A stretch of 64,000 nt of DNA, from the NCBI GenBank assembly GCA_003864495.1, contig ML133488.1, positions 105,818-169,817 of the forward strand, written 5' to 3'. The notes beneath the pieces are model-generated. The model was not told the DNA's origin and did not search any database. It saw only the letters and a program-made list of their open reading frames with translations. Shown here in pieces: positions 31,613-43,957 of this stretch. The position numbers and the translations under genes are program-made. The stretch's first letter is position 1, and each line of letters opens with the position of its first letter. Source of the DNA: Nemopilema nomurai. Its lineage: Eukaryota; Cnidaria; Scyphozoa; Rhizostomeae; Rhizostomatidae.

Positions 31613-32785
31613 ACAATGCCTGCCAAAATTGTTGGCACATTTGCGACAATTCTTTGACTCGCGTTCACTCATCCCCCTCCCCCCCTTCGAACAATGTTGT
31701 GTTGCTGCTAAACGAAGCGTCGATTTTACACCAAACTTTTTCCCCAGATTGACTGAATGCTTTACTTTGTTACCAACATTGTTTTAGGGGGGAGGAGGGG
31801 GATTAACAGCTTGTGGCGTGTCAAAGAAATGAAAAATACAAAAACCAGAGAAAATACTGAGGTGTTCCAAGGACTTTTGGCAGGCATTGTCTGAAATTTT
31901 TATTCAAAACTGTTAATAATGACCCCAAAACCATTATCAAACCATAGGTTTTCGATGGCGCTGATCTCATTTTTCACGTTATTTTTTCAAAATTCCATGC
32001 CAGTTTTAAGCTATGGGGGTGTTCTTGATTGTTAAAGGAGTAAATACAATGACCCCCCTGAGATAAAGATACAATACCCCATCATCCATCAAAGAAACAA
32101 ATCAGGAGCAAAAAATGATCTTTTTGGGTTGACACACGTTGTGGTTTGTATACTTGGGTTTTTGAGAAAAACACATCGTTCTAAGGAGACCGAACAACTG
32201 CAGTGAAATGGGGATTTTCTGTTATTTTGCTGGAAAGAGTGGATTTTCTTTGCAGACGTAATTAACTCAACTGCAGAAATTTTACTAGCAGAAAAACTGT
32301 AAAATTGGCATGGAAAAGTGAACTTGTTATTTTCCCATGGAACGACACGCTGCCGCTTTTGGAGGGTGTTGTTGTTTGCTTTGCTCCCCCTAAAACCTCT
32401 TACAGCTTGGATATTTAGCTTTGCATCAACACTTCTGTCCTCGCTATCAAAAAAGCACCAAACTCCTTCATCTTTTGCTCCATACCGGATGATAGGGAGA
32501 CAGAAGCAATGGTGGTTCGCTGCCGAGATTTAAAGTTCGGGTATCAGTCTGCAGAGCGCGTGCAGAAACTGGTTCCTTCCTGCGGGCATTGTTTTGCCAA
32601 AATTGCTTTGGAGTGACAGTGACATTGACTGTCATTAATGATCGGATGCTTTGTTTTTGTTTGGTCTACGATACTAGATAGCTATTGTCTTCAATAATGG
32701 CATTCGCTATACAAAGACCCCCTAGGCAGTGGCAATGTCTCGAGCACATTCTTGTGCTGCGATGCATCCCCGAATGGTCGTCCAA

Positions 32786-33190
32786 ATGGTAAACCGTATG
32801 GTAAACCGTGGCACTTTTTCCCCATTTATTCATCAGCACGTGAACTATTTGTTCCCATCTTTTTATAGAAGTGGTGCTTTTACGAAACCTACCCAGACAT
32901 GAAGGTTTCTTTAGAATATCTTCGCTTTGAGGAAAGAAATTTACGGAACTGTATGGTAAACCGTTGAAAATGAGAAAGCTTCTGAAGACATCAAATTTGA
33001 ATTGCAAAAAGGGTAAACCGTGGACCATTTCTCGATTTTCTCGTTTCGCACTTATCAAAGCTACATCAAAGTTGACAATTACCTTCATAAAAGCATTGCA
33101 CCACTCCTTACCGAAAAAAAATTAATTTTCTCAAGTAAACAACAAAGTTATAAGCATTTTACAAATGGTAAACCGTGGGGTAAACCGTGG
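32786..33190 (+). repeat. GGTAAACCGT motif cluster of unit 1 (six copies)
   Basis: ATGGTAAACCGT(GG) or GGGTAAACCGTGG occurs with the GGT at 32788, 32800, 32955, 33012, 33167 and 33179, all in the same orientation. Spacings are 12, 155, 57, 155 and 12 bases, a mirror-symmetrical series. The cluster is present in every unit; unit 11 shows four copies before the window ends. Confidence 0.9.
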
Positions 33191-33490
33191 AGAACAGACA
33201 CTTTTCAACTCGCGCCGTTGCTTGCTAGCAAACAAGCGGCTTTTTAGATGAAGATAAGCGCTACAAATAACGAATAGCAAACTTAAATCAAATTGCGAAA
33301 GTTTTTTGATGAAAATAAATATTGTGTGCATGAGAAATTAAAGAATAAGTAGGAAAAATGAAACGTTTCTATGGTCACATGGCTGTCGGTGCGGAGGAGC
33401 AGCACCATGGAACGATTCTATTCATCTACTTTTTTGGTTAGCGTTGCAATGCAAGAGCCATCAGTTAGTTTTAAGCATTATAAAGTTCAT

Positions 33491-34276
33491 CTATAACTTT
33501 GTTCTGTGTCCTTCGTTACGTACTACCATTTTCAGCGCTCGTGCATAGGTTTTATAGTTGAATCAATGGCAGAAGTACTGAAATTGGCAAGTGTCCTCAG
33601 TACCCTCTTCCTGAAGTCGTTGAAGTCCTCCTTCTCTATCCTTTCCCTAAGCGCTTCTTTAGTCATCTGTCGTTTTACGTTGTGAAATAAATTCTCTATT
33701 GGATTCAAATCTGGTGATCTCGGGGGTATTTTTACGACTTCTGCACCAATTTCATTCAATATATCTTTGGCTATTCTCCTGTTTTGACTTGGGTCATTAT
33801 CCATTACAAAAAGCAGTTTGTCCCTCTTTTTGAAATGAGCGCATTCTAATAATACATGCTTTAAAGTATTTCTGCAAACTTTGCAAACCACCTTCCATTC
33901 ATCTTTTCGTATTCTTCGGCAATTACTACCCTTGAGGATAATCCAACGCCCACCATGACATGCAACCTCCACCCCTCAGGTAGGCTTTTGCTTCCTTTCT
34001 TCGTATATCCCAGTCCCTCATTTGATTTTCTCCAGATTCTTCCACATGGCGTCAATGCATCATCTCTGTGAGGATTCTGTTTGTGTAAACATTGAATTGC
34101 ATCCAGATAAATGAGAACTTCGTCGCTCAAAAACTCTTCATAATATGCCCAAAGCGTCTTTGCTTTCTATCTGCAGGCGATAAAGCTCCTTTACGACTCA
34201 GTCGCAAACACTTGTATTCTGCTTGATTCAGTACCCTAACCGTGGCATTTATACTTTTTTGGATTAGAGACACGTG
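33491..34276 (-). pseudogene. Tc1/mariner-type (DD34E) transposase relic, unit 1
   Basis: The relic reads in three frames. The first (34276 down to 33861) starts in the TVRVLNQAEYK region and carries the first catalytic Asp in IYLDAIQCLHKQNP, with WRKSNEGL. The second (about 33972-33532) carries FVMDNDPSQNRR and PPRSPDLNPIENLFHNVKRQ, in which Asp and Glu are separated by 34 residues. The last 14 codons, ending TAG at 33491-33493, are in a third frame (LKMVVRNEGHRTKL). An intact Tc1 transposase is about 340 residues; the N-terminal DNA-binding half is not recognisable, and a stop lies just upstream at 34277-34279. No functional protein is possible. Confidence 0.9.
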
Positions 34277-34617
34277 TTATCTAATTAAAATTCTATTCTA
34301 TATTTAGACATATTCTGCAACAACCCATTGAAAACGACTGAATACACCCTTTGGTACTAAGTGTGAAGTAGTTGCGATCATGACAAAGAGAAAGGTGTGT
34401 CTTTGAAATGAACCATTTGCATATCAAAGTTATTTTAATTGGACTATTTCTTTCTATTCTTATTAGTCAACAATTTTCCAAGCTTAAAATATGAATTAAA
34501 AGCCCCATGAGCAAGAAGTACTATTTATTGCATTGAAAGGTGTCAAGACAAGCACTATATAGCCCCAACCCCCTGAAACCCCTGCTGGGTCTGAAAAAAT
34601 TAAACTTTTTTTGCCAG

Positions 34618-35058
34618 AAATGAAATCAGCGCCATCGAAAACCCCATGTCAAATAGCCTTTATTTTCCCAAAATCCCCAGTTTTCGAAAAAAATTTCAGA
34701 CAATGCCTGCCAAAATTGTTGGCACATTTGCGACAATTCTTTGACTCGCGTTCACTCATCCCCCTCCCCCCTTCGAACAATGTTGTGTTGCTGCTAAACG
34801 AAGCGTCGATTTTACACCAAACTTTTTCCCCAGATTGACTGAATGCTTTACTTTGTTACCAACATTGTTTTAGGGGGGAGGAGGGGGATTAACAGCTTGT
34901 GGCGTGTCAAAGAAATGAAAAATACAAAAACCAGAGAAAATACTGAGGTGTTCCAAGGACTTTTGGCAGGCATTGTCTGAAATTTTTATTCAAAACTGTT
35001 AATAATGACCCCAAAACCATTATCAAACCATAGGTTTTCGATGGCGCTGATCTCATTT
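34618..35058. repeat. ~441-bp imperfect palindrome at the unit 1/2 junction
   Basis: The left arm (from 34618) and right arm (to 35058) are imperfect reverse complements. The outer blocks are AATCAGCGCCATCGAAAACC against GGTTTTCGATGGCGCTGATC. The middle blocks are TTTCAGACAATGCCTGCCAA and its exact complement near 34961-34984. The inner blocks are ATCCCCCTCCCCCC against a GGGGGGAGGAGGGGGAT run, then AACAATGTTG against CAACATTGTT. A loop of about 75 bases remains. One such palindrome spans each unit junction. It may be a foldback element, or the facing terminal repeats of neighbouring ~2.84-kb transposons. Confidence 0.85.
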
Positions 35059-37785
35059 TTCACGTTATTTTTTCAAAATTCCATGCCAGTTTTAAGCTAT
35101 GGGGGTGTTCTTGATTGTTAAAGGAGTAAATACAATGACCCCCCTGAGATAAAGATACAATACCCCATCATCCATCAAAGAAACAAATCAGGAGCAAAAA
35201 ATGATCTTTTTGGGTTGACACACGTTGTGGTTTGTATACTTGGGTTTTTTGAGAAAAACACATCGTTCTAAGGAGACCGAACAACTGCAGTGAAATGGGG
35301 ATTTTCTGTTATTTTGCTGGAAAGAGTGGATTTTCTTTGCAGACGTAATTAACTCAACTGCAGAAATTTTACTAGCAGAAAAACTGTAAAATTGGCATGG
35401 AAAAGTGAACTTGTTATTTTCCCATGGAACGACACGCTGCCGCTTTTGGAGGGTGTTGTTGTTTGCTTTGCTCCCCCTAAAACCTCTTACAGCTTGGATA
35501 TTTAGCTTTGCATCAACACTTCTGTCCTCGCTATCAAAAAAGCACCAAACTCCTTCATCTTTTGCTCCATACCGGATGATAGGGAGACAGAAGCAATGGT
35601 GGTTCGCTGCCGAGATTTAAAGTTCGGGTATCAGTCTGCAGAGCGCGTGCAGAAACTGGTTCCTTCCTGCGGGCATTGTTTTGCCAAAATTGCTTTGGAG
35701 TGACAGTGACATTGACTGTCATTAATGATCGGATGCTTTGTTTTTGTTTGGTCTACGATACTAGATAGCTATTGTCTTCAATAATGGCATTCGCTATACA
35801 AAGACCCCCTAGGCAGTGGCAATGTCTCGAGCACATTCTTGTGCTGCGGTGCATCCCCGAATGGTCGTCCAAATGGTAAACCGTATGGTAAACCGTGGCA
35901 CTTTTTCCCCATTTATTCATCAGCACGTGAACTATTTGTTCCCATCTTTTTATAGAAGTGGTGCTTTTACGAAACCTACCCAGACATGAAGGTTTCTTTA
36001 GAATATCTTCGCTTTGAGGAAAGAAATTTACGGAACTGTATGGTAAACCGTTGAAAATGAGAAAGCTTCTGAAGACATCAAATTTGAATTGCAAAAAGGG
36101 TAAACCGTGGACCATTTCTCGATTTTCTCGTTTCGCACTTATCAAAGCTACATCAAAGTTGACAATTACCTTCATAAAAGCATTGCACCACTCCTTACCG
36201 AAAAAAAATTAATTTTCTCAAGTAAACAACAAAGTTATAAGCATTTTACAAATGGTAAACCGTGGGGTAAACCGTGGAGAACAGACACTTTTCAACTCGC
36301 GCCGTTGCTTGCTAGCAAACAAGCGGCTTTTTAGATGAAGATAAGCGCTACAAATAACGAATAGCAAACTTAAATCAAATTGCGAAAGTTTTTTGATGAA
36401 AATAAATATTGTGTGCATGAGAAATTAAAGAATAAGTAGGAAAAATGAAACGTTTCTATGGTCACATGGCTGTCGGTGCGGAGGAGCAGCACCATGGAAC
36501 GATTCTATTCATCTACTTTTTTGGTTAGCGTTGCAATGCAAGAGCCATCAGTTAGTTTTAAGCATTATAAAGTTCATCTATAACTTTGTTCTGTGTCCTT
36601 CGTTACGTACTACCATTTTCAGCGCTCGTGCATAGGTTTTATAGTTGAATCAATGGCAGAAGTACTGAAATTGGCAAGTGTCCTCAGTACCCTCTTCCTG
36701 AAGTCGTTGAAGTCCTCCTTCTCTATCCTTTCCCTAAGCGCTTCTTTAGTCATCTGTCGTTTTACGTTGTGAAATAAATTCTCTATTGGATTCAAATCTG
36801 GTGATCTCGGGGGTATTTTTACGACTTCTGCACCAATTTCATTCAATATATCTTTGGCTATTCTCCTGTTTTGACTTGGGTCATTATCCATTACAAAAGC
36901 AGTTTGTCCCTCTTTTTGAAATGAGCGCATTCTAATAATACATGCTTTAAAGTATTTCTGCAAACTTTGCAAACCACCTTCCATTCATCTTTTCGTATTC
37001 TTCGGCAATTACTACCCTTGAGGAAAATCCAACGCCCACCATGACATGCAACCTCCACCCCTCAGGTAGGCTTTTGCTTCCTTTCTTCGTATATCCCAGT
37101 CCCTCATTTGATTTTCTCCAGATTCTTCCACATGGCGTCAATGCATCATCTCTGTGAGGATTCTGTTTGTGTAAACATTGAATTGCATCCAGATAAATGA
37201 GAACTTCGTCGCTCAAAAACTCTTCATAATATGCCCAAAGCGTCTTTGCTTTCTATCTGCAGGCGATAAAGCTCCTTTACGACTCAGTCGCAAACACTTG
37301 TATTCTGCTTGATTCAGTACCCTAACCGTGGCATTTATACTTTTTTGGATTAGAGACACGTGTTATCTAATTAAAATTCTATTCTATATTTAGACATATT
37401 CTGCAACAACCCATTGAAAAGCGACTGATACACCCTTTGGTACTAAGTGTGAAGTAGTTGCGATCATGACAAAGAGAAAGGTGTGTCTTTGAAATGAACC
37501 ATTTGCATATCAAAGTTATTTTAATTGGACTATTTCTTTCTATTCTTATTAGTCAACAATTTTCCAAGCTTAAAATATGAATTAAAAGCCCCATGAGCAA
37601 GAAGTACTATTTATTGCATTGAAAGGTGTCAAGACAAGCACTATATAGCCCCAACCCCCTGAAACCCCTGCTGGGTCTGAAAAAATTAAACTTTTTTTGC
37701 CAGAAATGAAATCAGCGCCATCGAAAACCCCATGTCAAATAGCCTTTATTTTCCCAAAATCCCCAGTTTTCGAAAAAAATTTCAG
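34700..37785. repeat. Array unit 2 (3086 bp)
   Basis: It shares TGCGGTGCATCC with unit 3 only; other units read TGCGATGCATCC. It lacks one A near 36895, inside the transposase relic. Confidence 0.9.
36578..37362 (-). pseudogene. Transposase relic, unit 2 (one-base deletion)
   Basis: One A fewer in an A run near 36895 changes the local frame, so that KYFKACIIRM reads on into FVMDNDPSQNRR. This joins two blocks in one frame, but the upstream and C-terminal frameshifts remain, so it is still dead. The change is private to this unit. Confidence 0.88.
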
Positions 37786-40700
37786 ACAATGCCTGCCAAA
37801 ATTGTTGGCACATTTGCGACAATTCTTTGACTCGCGTTCACTCATCCCCCTCCCCCCTTCGAACAATGTTGTGTTGCTGCTAAACGAAGCGTCGATTTTA
37901 CACCAAACTTTTTCCCCAGATTGACTGAATGCTTTACTTTGTTACCAACATTGTTTTAGGGGGGAGGAGGGGGATTAACAGCTTGTGGCGTGTCAAAGAA
38001 ATGAAAAATACAAAAACCAGAGAAAATACTGAGGTGTTCCAAGGACTTTTGGCAGGCATTGTCTGAAATTTTTATTCAAAACTGTTAATAATGACCCCAA
38101 AACCATTATCAAACCATAGGTTTTCGATGGCGCTGATCTCATTTTTCACGTTATTTTTTCAAAATTCCATGCCAGTTTTAAGCTATGGGGGTGTTCTTGA
38201 TTGTTAAAGGAGTAAATACAATGACCCCCCTGAGATAAAGATACAATACCCCATCATCCATCAAAGAAACAAATCAGGAGCAAAAAATGATCTTTTTGGG
38301 TTGACACACGTTGTGGTTTGTATACTTGGGTTTTTGAGAAAAACACATCGTTCTAAGGAGACCGAACAACTGCAGTGAAATGGGGATTTTCTGTTATTTT
38401 GCTGGAAAGAGTGATTTTCTTTGCAGACGTAATTAACTCAACTGCAGAAATTTTACTAGCAGAAAAACTGTAAAATTGGCATGGAAAAGTGAACTTGTTA
38501 TTTTCCCATGGAACGACACGCTGCCGCTTTTGGAGGGTGTTGTTGTTTGCTTTGCTCCCCCTAAAACCTCTTACAGCTTGGATATTTAGCTTTGCATCAA
38601 CACTTCTGTCCTCGCTATCAAAAAAGCACCAAACTCCTTCATCTTTTGCTCCATACCGGATGATAGGGAGACAGAAGCAATGGTGGTTCGCTGCCGAGAT
38701 TTAAAGTTCGGGTATCAGTCTGCAGAGCGCGTGCAGAAACTGGTTCCTTCCTGCGGGCATTGTTTTGCCAAAATTGCTTTGGAGTGACAGTGACATTGAC
38801 TGTCATTAATGATCGGATGCTTTGTTTTTGTTTGGTCTACGATACTAGATAGCTATTGTCTTCAATAATGGCATTCGCTATACAAAGACCCCCTAGGCAG
38901 TGGCAATGTCTCGAGCACATTCTTGTGCTGCGGTGCATCCCCGAATGGTCGTCCAAATGGTAAACCGTATGGTAAACCGTGGCACTTTTTCCCATTTATT
39001 CATCAGCACGTGAACTATTTGTTCCCATCTTTTTATAGAAGTGGTGCTTTTACGAAACCTACCCAGACATGAAGGTTTCTTTAGAATATCTTCGCTTTGA
39101 GGAAAGAAATTTACGGAACTGTATGGTAAACCGTTGAAAATGAGAAAGCTTCTGAAGACATCAAATTTGAATTGCAAAAAGGGTAAACCGTGGACCATTT
39201 CTCGATTTTCTCGTTTCGCACTTATCAAAGCTACATCAAAGTTGACAATTACCTTCATAAAAGCATTGCACCACTCCTTACCGAAAAAAAATTAATTTTC
39301 TCAAGTAAACAACAAAGTTATAAGCATTTTACAAATGGTAAACCGTGGGGTAAACCGTGGAGAACAGACACTTTTCAACTCGCGCCGTTGCTTGCTAGCA
39401 AACAAGCGGCTTTTTAGATGAAGATAAGCGCTACAAATAACGAATAGCAAACTTAAATCAAATTGCGAAAGTTTTTTGATGAAAATAAATATTGTGTGCA
39501 TGAGAAATTAAAGAATAAGTAGGAAAAATGAAACGTTTCTATGGTCACATGGCTGTCGGTGCGGAGGAGCAGCACCATGGAACGATTCTATTCATCTACT
39601 TTTTTGGTTAGCGTTGCAATGCAAGAGCCATCAGTTAGTTTTAAGCATTATAAAGTTCATCTATAACTTTGTTCTGTGTCCTTCGTTACGTACTACCATT
39701 TTCAGCGCTCGTGCATAGGTTTTATAGTTGAATCAATGGCAGAAGTACTGAAATTGGCAAGTGTCCTCAGTACCCTCTTCCTGAAGTCGTTGAAGTCCTC
39801 CTTCTCTATCCTTTCCCTAAGCGCTTCTTTAGTCATCTGTCGTTTTACGTTGTGAAATAAATTCTCTATTGGATTCAAATCTGGTGATCTCGGGGGTATT
39901 TTTACGACTTCTGCACCAATTTCATTCAATATATCTTTGGCTATTCTCCTGTTTTGACTTGGGTCATTATCCATTACAAAAAGCAGTTTGTCCCTCTTTT
40001 TGAAATGAGCGCATTCTAATAATACATGCTTTAAAGTATTTCTGCAAACTTTGCAAACCACCTTCCATTCATCTTTTCGTATTCTTCGGCAATTACTACC
40101 CTTGAGGAAAATCCAACGCCCACCATGACATGCAACCTCCACCCCTCAGGTAGGCTTTTGCTTCCTTTCTTCGTATATCCCAGTCCCTCATTTGATTTTC
40201 TCCAGATTCTTCCACATGGCGTCAATGCATCATCTCTGTGAGGATTCTGTTTGTGTAAACATTGAATTGCATCCAGATAAATGAGAACTTCGTCGCTCAA
40301 AAACTCTTCATAATATGCCCAAAGCGTCTTTGCTTTCTATCTGCAGGCGATAAAGCTCCTTTACGACTCAGTCGCAAACACTTGTATTCTGCTTGATTCA
40401 GTACCCTAACCGTGGCATTTATACTTTTTTGGATTAGAGACACGTGTTATCTAATTAAAATTCTATTCTATATTTAGACATATTCTGCAACAACCCATTG
40501 AAAAGCGACTGATACACCCTTTGGTACTAAGTGTGAAGTAGTTGCGATCATGACAAAGAGAAAGGTGTGTCTTTGAAATGAACCATTTGCATATCAAAGT
40601 TATTTTAATTGGACTATTTCTTTCTATTCTTATTAGTCAACAATTTTCCAAGCTTAAAATATGAATTAAAAGCCCCATGAGCAAGAAGTACTATTTATTG

Positions 40701-40869
40701 CATTGAAAGGTGTCAAGACAAGCACTATATAGCCCCAACCCCCTGAAACCCCTGCTGGGTCTGAAAAAATTAAACTTTTTTTGCCAGAAATGAAATCAGC
40801 GCCATCGAAAACCCCATGTCAAATAGCCTTTATTTTCCCAAAATCCCCAGTTTTCGAAAAAAATTTCAG
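37786..40869. repeat. Array unit 3 (3084 bp)
   Basis: Diagnostic: TTTTTCCCATT (one C fewer) near 38988 and GAGTGATTTTC (one G fewer) near 38411. The latter is seen in no other unit. Confidence 0.9.
39661..40446 (-). pseudogene. Transposase relic, unit 3
   Basis: It has the same three-frame structure and the same breaks as unit 1, with the Phe variant (IFLKG) where unit 1 has Ile. Confidence 0.88.
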
Positions 40870-43800
40870 ACAATGCCTGCCAAAATTGTTGGCACATTTG
40901 CGACAATTCTTTGACTCGCGTTCACTCATCCCCCTCCCCCCCTTCGAACAATGTTGTGTTGCTGCTAAACGAAGCGTCGATTTTACACCAAACTTTTTCC
41001 CCAGATTGACTGAATGCTTTACTTTGTTACCAACATTGTTTTAGGGGGGAGGAGGGGGATTAACAGCTTGTGGCGTGTCAAAGAAATGAAAAATACAAAA
41101 ACCAGAGAAAATACTGAGGTGTTCCAAGGACTTTTGGCAGGCATTGTCTGAAATTTTTATTCAAAACTGTTAATAATGACCCCAAAACCATTATCAAACC
41201 ATAGGTTTTCGATGGCGCTGATCTCATTTTTCACGTTATTTTTTCAAAATTCCATGCCAGTTTTAAGCTATGGGGGTGTTCTTGATTGTTAAAGGAGTAA
41301 ATACAATGACCCCCCTGAGATAAAGATACAATACCCCATCATCCATCAAAGAAACAAATCAGGAGCAAAAAATGATCTTTTTGGGTTGACACACGTTGTG
41401 GTTTGTATACTTGGGTTTTTTGAGAAAAACACATCGTTCTAAGGAGACCGAACAACTGCAGTGAAATGGGGATTTTCTGTTATTTTGCTGGAAAGAGTGG
41501 ATTTTCTTTGCAGACGTAATTAACTCAACTGCAGAAATTTTACTAGCAGAAAAACTGTAAAATTGGCATGGAAAAGTGAACTTGTTATTTTCCCATGGAA
41601 CGACACGCTGCCGCTTTTGGAGGGTGTTGTTGTTTGCTTTGCTCCCCCTAAAACCTCTTACAGCTTGGATATTTAGCTTTGCATCAACACTTCTGTCCTC
41701 GCTATCAAAAAAGCACCAAACTCCTTCATCTTTTGCTCCATACCGGATGATAGGGAGACAGAAGCAATGGTGGTTCGCTGCCGAGATTTAAAGTTCGGGT
41801 ATCAGTCTGCAGAGCGCGTGCAGAAACTGGTTCCTTCCTGCGGGCATTGTTTTGCCAAAATTGCTTTGGAGTGACAGTGACATTGACTGTCATTAATGAT
41901 CGGATGCTTTGTTTTTGTTTGGTCTACGATACTAGATAGCTATTGTCTTCAATAATGGCATTCGCTATACAAAGACCCCCTAGGCAGTGGCAATGTCTCG
42001 AGCACATTCTTGTGCTGCGATGCATCCCCGAATGGTCGTCCAAATGGTAAACCGTATGGTAAACCGTGGCACTTTTTCCCCATTTATTCATCAGCACGTG
42101 AACTATTTGTTCCCATCTTTTTATAGAAGTGGTGCTTTTACGAAACCTACCCAGACATGAAGGTTTCTTTAGAATATCTTCGCTTTGAGGAAAGAAATTT
42201 ACGGAACTGTATGGTAAACCGTTGAAAATGAGAAAGCTTCTGAAGACATCAAATTTGAATTGCAAAAAGGGTAAACCGTGGACCATTTCTCGATTTTCTC
42301 GTTTCGCACTTATCAAAGCTACATCAAAGTTGACAATTACCTTCATAAAAGCATTGCACCACTCCTTACCGAAAAAAAATTAATTTTCTCAAGTAAACAA
42401 CAAAGTTATAAGCATTTTACAAATGGTAAACCGTGGGGTAAACCGTGGAGAACAGACACTTTTCAACTCGCGCCGTTGCTTGCTAGCAAACAAGCGGCTT
42501 TTTAGATGAAGATAAGCGCTACAAATAACGAATAGCAAACTTAAATCAAATTGCGAAAGTTTTTTGATGAAAATAAATATTGTGTGCATGAGAAATTAAA
42601 GAATAAGTAGGAAAAATGAAACGTTTCTATGGTCACATGGCTGTCGGTGCGGAGGAGCAGCACCATGGAACGATTCTATTCATCTACTTTTTTGGTTAGC
42701 GTTGCAATGCAAGAGCCATCAGTTAGTTTTAAGCATTATAAAGTTCATCTATAACTTTGTTCTGTGTCCTTCGTTACGTACTACCATTTTCAGCGCTCGT
42801 GCATAGGTTTTATAGTTGAATCAATGGCAGAAGTACTGAAATTGGCAAGTGTCCTCAGTACCCTCTTCCTGAAGTCGTTGAAGTCCTCCTTCTCTATCCT
42901 TTCCCTAAGCGCTTCTTTAGTCATCTGTCGTTTTACGTTGTGAAATAAATTCTCTATTGGATTCAAATCTGGTGATCTCGGGGGTATTTTTACGACTTCT
43001 GCACCAATTTCATTCAATATATCTTTGGCTATTCTCCTGTTTTGACTTGGGTCATTATCCATTACAAAAAGCAGTTTGTCCCTCTTTTTGAAATGAGCGC
43101 ATTCTAATAATACATGCTTTAAAGTATTTCTGCAAACTTTGCAAACCACCTTCCATTCATCTTTTCGTATTCTTCGGCAATTACTACCCTTGAGGAAAAT
43201 CCAACGCCCACCATGACATGCAACCTCCACCCCTCAGGTAGGCTTTTGCTTCCTTTCTTCGTATATCCCAGTCCCTCATTTGATTTTCTCCAGATTCTTC
43301 CACATGGCGTCAATGCATCATCTCTGTGAGGATTCTGTTTGTGTAAACATTGAATTGCATCCAGATAAATGAGAACTTCGTCGCTCAAAAACTCTTCATA
43401 ATATGCCCAAAGCGTCTTTGCTTTCTATCTGCAGGCGATAAAGCTCCTTTACGACTCAGTCGCAAACACTTGTATTCTGCTTGATTCAGTACCCTAACCG
43501 TGGCATTTATACTTTTTTGGATTAGAGACACGTGTTATCTAATTAAAATTCTATTCTATATTTAGACATATTCTGCAACAACCCATTGAAAAGCGACTGA
43601 TACACCCTTTGGTACTAAGTGTGAAGTAGTTGCGATCATGACAAAGAGAAAGGTGTGTCTTTGAAATGAACCATTTGCATATCAAAGTTATTTTAATTGG
43701 ACTATTTCTTTCTATTCTTATTAGTCAACAATTTTCCAAGCTTAAAATATGAATTAAAAGCCCCATGAGCAAGAAGTACTATTTATTGCATTGAAAGGTG

Positions 43801-43957
43801 TCAAGACAAGCACTATATAGCCCCAACCCCCTGAAACCCCTGCTGGGTCTGAAAAAATTAAACTTTTTTTGCCAGAAATGAAATCAGCGCCATCGAAAAC
43901 CCCATGTCAAATAGCCTTTATTTTCCCAAAATCCCCAGTTTTCGAAAAAAATTTCAG
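40870..43957. repeat. Array unit 4 (3088 bp), first half of dimer copy 1
   Basis: It carries the longer C tract (CCCCCTCCCCCCC), GGAGGAGG in the G arm, TTTGGAGTG, and TTTTTCCCCATT, the same set as unit 6. Confidence 0.9.
42749..43534 (-). pseudogene. Transposase relic, unit 4
   Basis: Breaks and frames are identical to unit 3. Confidence 0.88.

Larger units (their letters stand above)
31613..34699. repeat. Array unit 1 (3087 bp, left edge)
   Basis: This unit has private differences, such as GAGGATAATCC where others have GAGGAAAATCC (33931-33941), and GAAAACGACTGAATACACC near 34331 where others have an extra G and lack an A. Divergence at the edge fits reduced homogenisation there. Confidence 0.9.

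Noticed and set aside
32318..32533. 71-residue plus-strand open frame repeated in every unit
   Set aside because: It begins at GTG rather than ATG, shows no motif, and is retained only because the units are nearly identical.
32666..33088. 140-residue minus-strand open frame in each unit (121 residues in units 3, 5, 7 and 9)
   Set aside because: It runs across the GGTAAACCGT cluster, its length toggles with a C-run indel, and it resembles no known family. Conservation is explained by the recency of the array.
32786..33190. CRISPR-like array (repeated 12-14 bp motif with spacers)
   Set aside because: The genome is animal, the motif is short, spacings are 12, 57 and 155 bases, and the intervals are the same in every unit.
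34611..34838. Plus-strand open frame across unit junctions, 61, 75 or 87 residues
   Set aside because: It passes through the palindrome and changes length with each C-tract indel; not coding.
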